Assembly: GCA_047639615.1 (NCBI GenBank)
Contig: JBLIOL010000255.1
Location: 1 to 8,257 of the forward strand
Direction: 5' to 3'
DNA: 8,257 nucleotides
From: CAYWNK01 sp047639615
GTDB taxonomy: Bacteria > Planctomycetota > UBA1135 > GCA-002686595
Both the position numbers and the translations under genes were made by a program. Positions within the stretch are counted from its first letter, which is position 1, and the number at the start of each line of letters is the position of its first letter. Under the pieces are notes generated by a model. The model did no database searches. It saw only the letters and a program-made list of their open reading frames with translations, and was not told where the DNA came from. Of this stretch, positions 6,606-8,257 are shown one piece after another.

Positions 6606-8257
6606 GTGAAGCCTGCCAGCGCACAAGTCCCGCACCAGACCCAGCCTGCTCGACAGGGACAGCCCGTCCCAATCGACGACCTGCCGGCCGAGCCCAGCCC
6701 CCAGCCCGCGCGGCTGGGCGGCGGCCCGGGATCATGGCTACTACGGCTCCTGATCGGTGCCCTGGTTACCACGACCTGCGCCGCCGGCGCGTGGTTCCTA
6801 CTCGGCCAACCCGCCTTCGGCATCGACGACGCCGACATCGCCCAGGTCTATGGCAAGCACCTGGCCGAGGGCCACGGCCTGGTCTACACCCCGGGCTTCG
6901 AGCGCGTGGAAGGCTACTCCTCCACCACTTGGATGCTGGTCTGGGCCCTGGCCCACAGCATCAGCGCGCGCCCCACGCTCGTGGTCTCCGTCGTCAGTTT
7001 CCTGCTCTGCGCCTGGAGCATCGCGTGCCTCTTGGCCATAGCGGAGAGCCTCAAGATCAGCGGCCGCCGCGCGCGGCCCTTGCTGGCCTTATTGCTGACC
7101 CTGCCGGCCTACTTCACCTGGAACACGCTGACCCTGATGGACCTCGGCCTGTGGAGCGCGCTGATCGTGAGCTACCTGCTGCTGGTCACGCGCGACCTCA
7201 TCCGCGAGCCAGGGCCGCGCCGCGCTTGGCCCTTAGCCCTCGTGCTCACGGGCCTCGCCCTCACCCGCCCCGAAGGCCTGCTGCTAGCGCCATTCGCCCT
7301 GGTCCTCTCCGTGCACGCCCGCGCCGCCCGCGGCCTGGGCCTCAAGGCCAGCCTGCACCAACACGCCTGGCCCGCCGCCACGCTACTGATCGCCATGGGT
7401 AGCCTGTTCGCCTTCCGCATGGCGTACTTCGGCTACCCCTTGCCGAACACCTACTACGCCAAGGTCTCGCCCGATCGCCTCTACAACCTGGTCGGCGGAT
7501 TGCGCTACGTGCTCTCCAGCGTTGAGTCCATGCCCTGGATCGTCGTACTCCTACCGCTCTGCCTTGGCGCGCTCTGTGCAGGCCTCTCGCGACGCAAGAG
7601 CGCCGACGCCGCCCTGCGCATAGCGAGTATCGCCGCCGCGATAGCCTTGCTCGGCTTCGGCTTGCCGCTCTTCGAAGGCGGCGATCACTTCGGCGCCCAC
7701 CGCCTGCTACAGCCGTTCCTATTGCCCGCCCTAATCCCGGCCATCTACCTGGCCGGCCGCGTACTCGAAGCGCTGCCCACGGACACCCGCAAGCACTGGA
7801 GCGCAGCCATCCCGAGCTCCGCCGTCCTGCTCGTGCTCGTCGCCACCCTGACCGCCACCTGGGCCGGCTTCCGCGGCACCAGCGGCCTCACCCGCGAATT
7901 CGTCATCGCTGCCCACGGCCGCAACGTCGGCACGGCCCTCACCCAAGGCCTCGCCAAGGACGCGCGCCCCAGCGTCGGCGCCGTCACCGCCGGCGGCATC
8001 GCGCTCACCTACGAGGGCCGCGTGCTCGACCTGATGGGCCTCAACTGGACCGACATGGGCCACTCCCCCGGCCCACGCTACGGCGCGCGCAACCACGCCG
8101 CCTTCGATACCCTTGTCTTCTGGCAAGCCCCGCCCGAGGTCCTCCTCCCGCGCTTCCAGCACCGCCGCCCCAGCTCCGAATCCGCCGTGGCCTACGACTT
8201 CGATCGCATCGTCTTAGCGGACCTCTTCAAGTCCCCGCGTTTCGATGAAGAGTACGA
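6606..8257 (+). CDS. Multi-pass GT-C superfamily glycosyltransferase (AftB/ArnT-like), 3' end cut by the window
   Basis: This is probably an integral membrane glycosyltransferase that moves a sugar from a polyprenyl-phosphate donor to an acceptor outside the cytoplasmic membrane. From the GTG at 6606 there are 550 codons without a stop to the right edge. A proline-rich, probably cytoplasmic tail (1-43) leads into the first membrane segment (44-66). The first outer loop holds GIDDAD (Asp74-Asp75), the usual position of the GT-C catalytic acid, then ERVEGYS (99-105). YPLPNTYYAK (277-286) and EGGDHFGAHR (357-366) resemble motifs of the mycobacterial AftB arabinofuranosyltransferase-like group. 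Many hydrophobic segments follow, the last at 405-422, then a soluble C-terminal domain with DLMGLNWTD from 475. An AGGAA Shine-Dalgarno-like site and a 10-base gap suggest co-expression with the dehydrogenase. Family class is secure; donor and acceptor are unknown. Confidence 0.87.
   Translation, partial: MKPASAQVPHQTQPARQGQPVPIDDLPAEPSPQPARLGGGPGSWLLRLLIGALVTTTCAAGAWFLLGQPAFGIDDADIAQVYGKHLAEGHGLVYTPGFERVEGYSSTTWMLVWALAHSISARPTLVVSVVSFLLCAWSIACLLAIAESLKISGRRARPLLALLLTLPAYFTWNTLTLMDLGLWSALIVSYLLLVTRDLIREPGPRRAWPLALVLTGLALTRPEGLLLAPFALVLSVHARAARGLGLKASLHQHAWPAATLLIAMGSLFAFRMAYFGYPLPNTYYAKVSPDRLYNLVGGLRYVLSSVESMPWIVVLLPLCLGALCAGLSRRKSADAALRIASIAAAIALLGFGLPLFEGGDHFGAHRLLQPFLLPALIPAIYLAGRVLEALPTDTRKHWSAAIPSSAVLLVLVATLTATWAGFRGTSGLTREFVIAAHGRNVGTALTQGLAKDARPSVGAVTAGGIALTYEGRVLDLMGLNWTDMGHSPGPRYGARNHAAFDTLVFWQAPPEVLLPRFQHRRPSSESAVAYDFDRIVLADLFKSPRFDEEY

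Noticed and set aside
6700..6718. GC-rich hairpin CCCAGCC/GGCTGGG as a terminator
   Set aside because: It has no following T tract and lies inside the proline-rich start of the GT-C gene, so it is probably a by-product of codon content.
6734..7402. Plus-strand 222-codon frame starting with ATG at 6734
   Set aside because: It is Arg/Pro-rich in a different frame from the GT-C protein, whose frame holds membrane segments and family motifs without a stop to the edge.

Overview
The window looks like chromosomal DNA from a high-GC Gram-negative bacterium, most likely a planctomycete or a close relative. The strongest clue is the large secreted protein in the middle. It carries linkers of the type DCNGNGIxDxCE, LamG-like modules and a C-terminal domain ending in LQFTLLP, a style common in Planctomycetota exoproteins. 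Three of the four genes also lack an obvious Shine-Dalgarno sequence. The assignment is an inference from protein style; no rRNA, tRNA or marker gene is present.

Layout. Two genes lie on the minus strand in the left third: an SAMHD1/COG1078-type HD phosphohydrolase (2491 to 1106), then a membrane-anchored SGNH/GDSL hydrolase (1026 to the left edge, where it is cut). Two genes lie on the plus strand: a 1262-residue secreted modular protein with an N-terminal glucose/sorbosone dehydrogenase beta-propeller (2807 to 6595), then a multi-pass GT-C glycosyltransferase (6606 to the right edge, where it is cut). The pairs diverge from a 315-base region (2492 to 2806). That region has no convincing promoter but holds an imperfect hairpin beside the HD start and a C-rich leader before the dehydrogenase start.

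How the genes work together. Each same-strand pair could be co-transcribed (gaps of 79 and 10 bases). Three of the four products should act at or outside the cytoplasmic membrane: the SGNH enzyme on ester groups, the propeller protein on sugars or as a carbohydrate-binding exoprotein, and the GT-C enzyme in lipid-linked glycan assembly. This suggests a loose cell-surface carbohydrate theme, while the HD enzyme is a cytoplasmic nucleotide-pool enzyme with no visible functional link. I see no mobile element, CRISPR array, tRNA, rRNA or defence cluster, and no clearly new multi-gene system. The least described part is the architecture of the modular dehydrogenase, especially its two LamG modules, two calcium-loop-like linkers and uncharacterised C-terminal domain.
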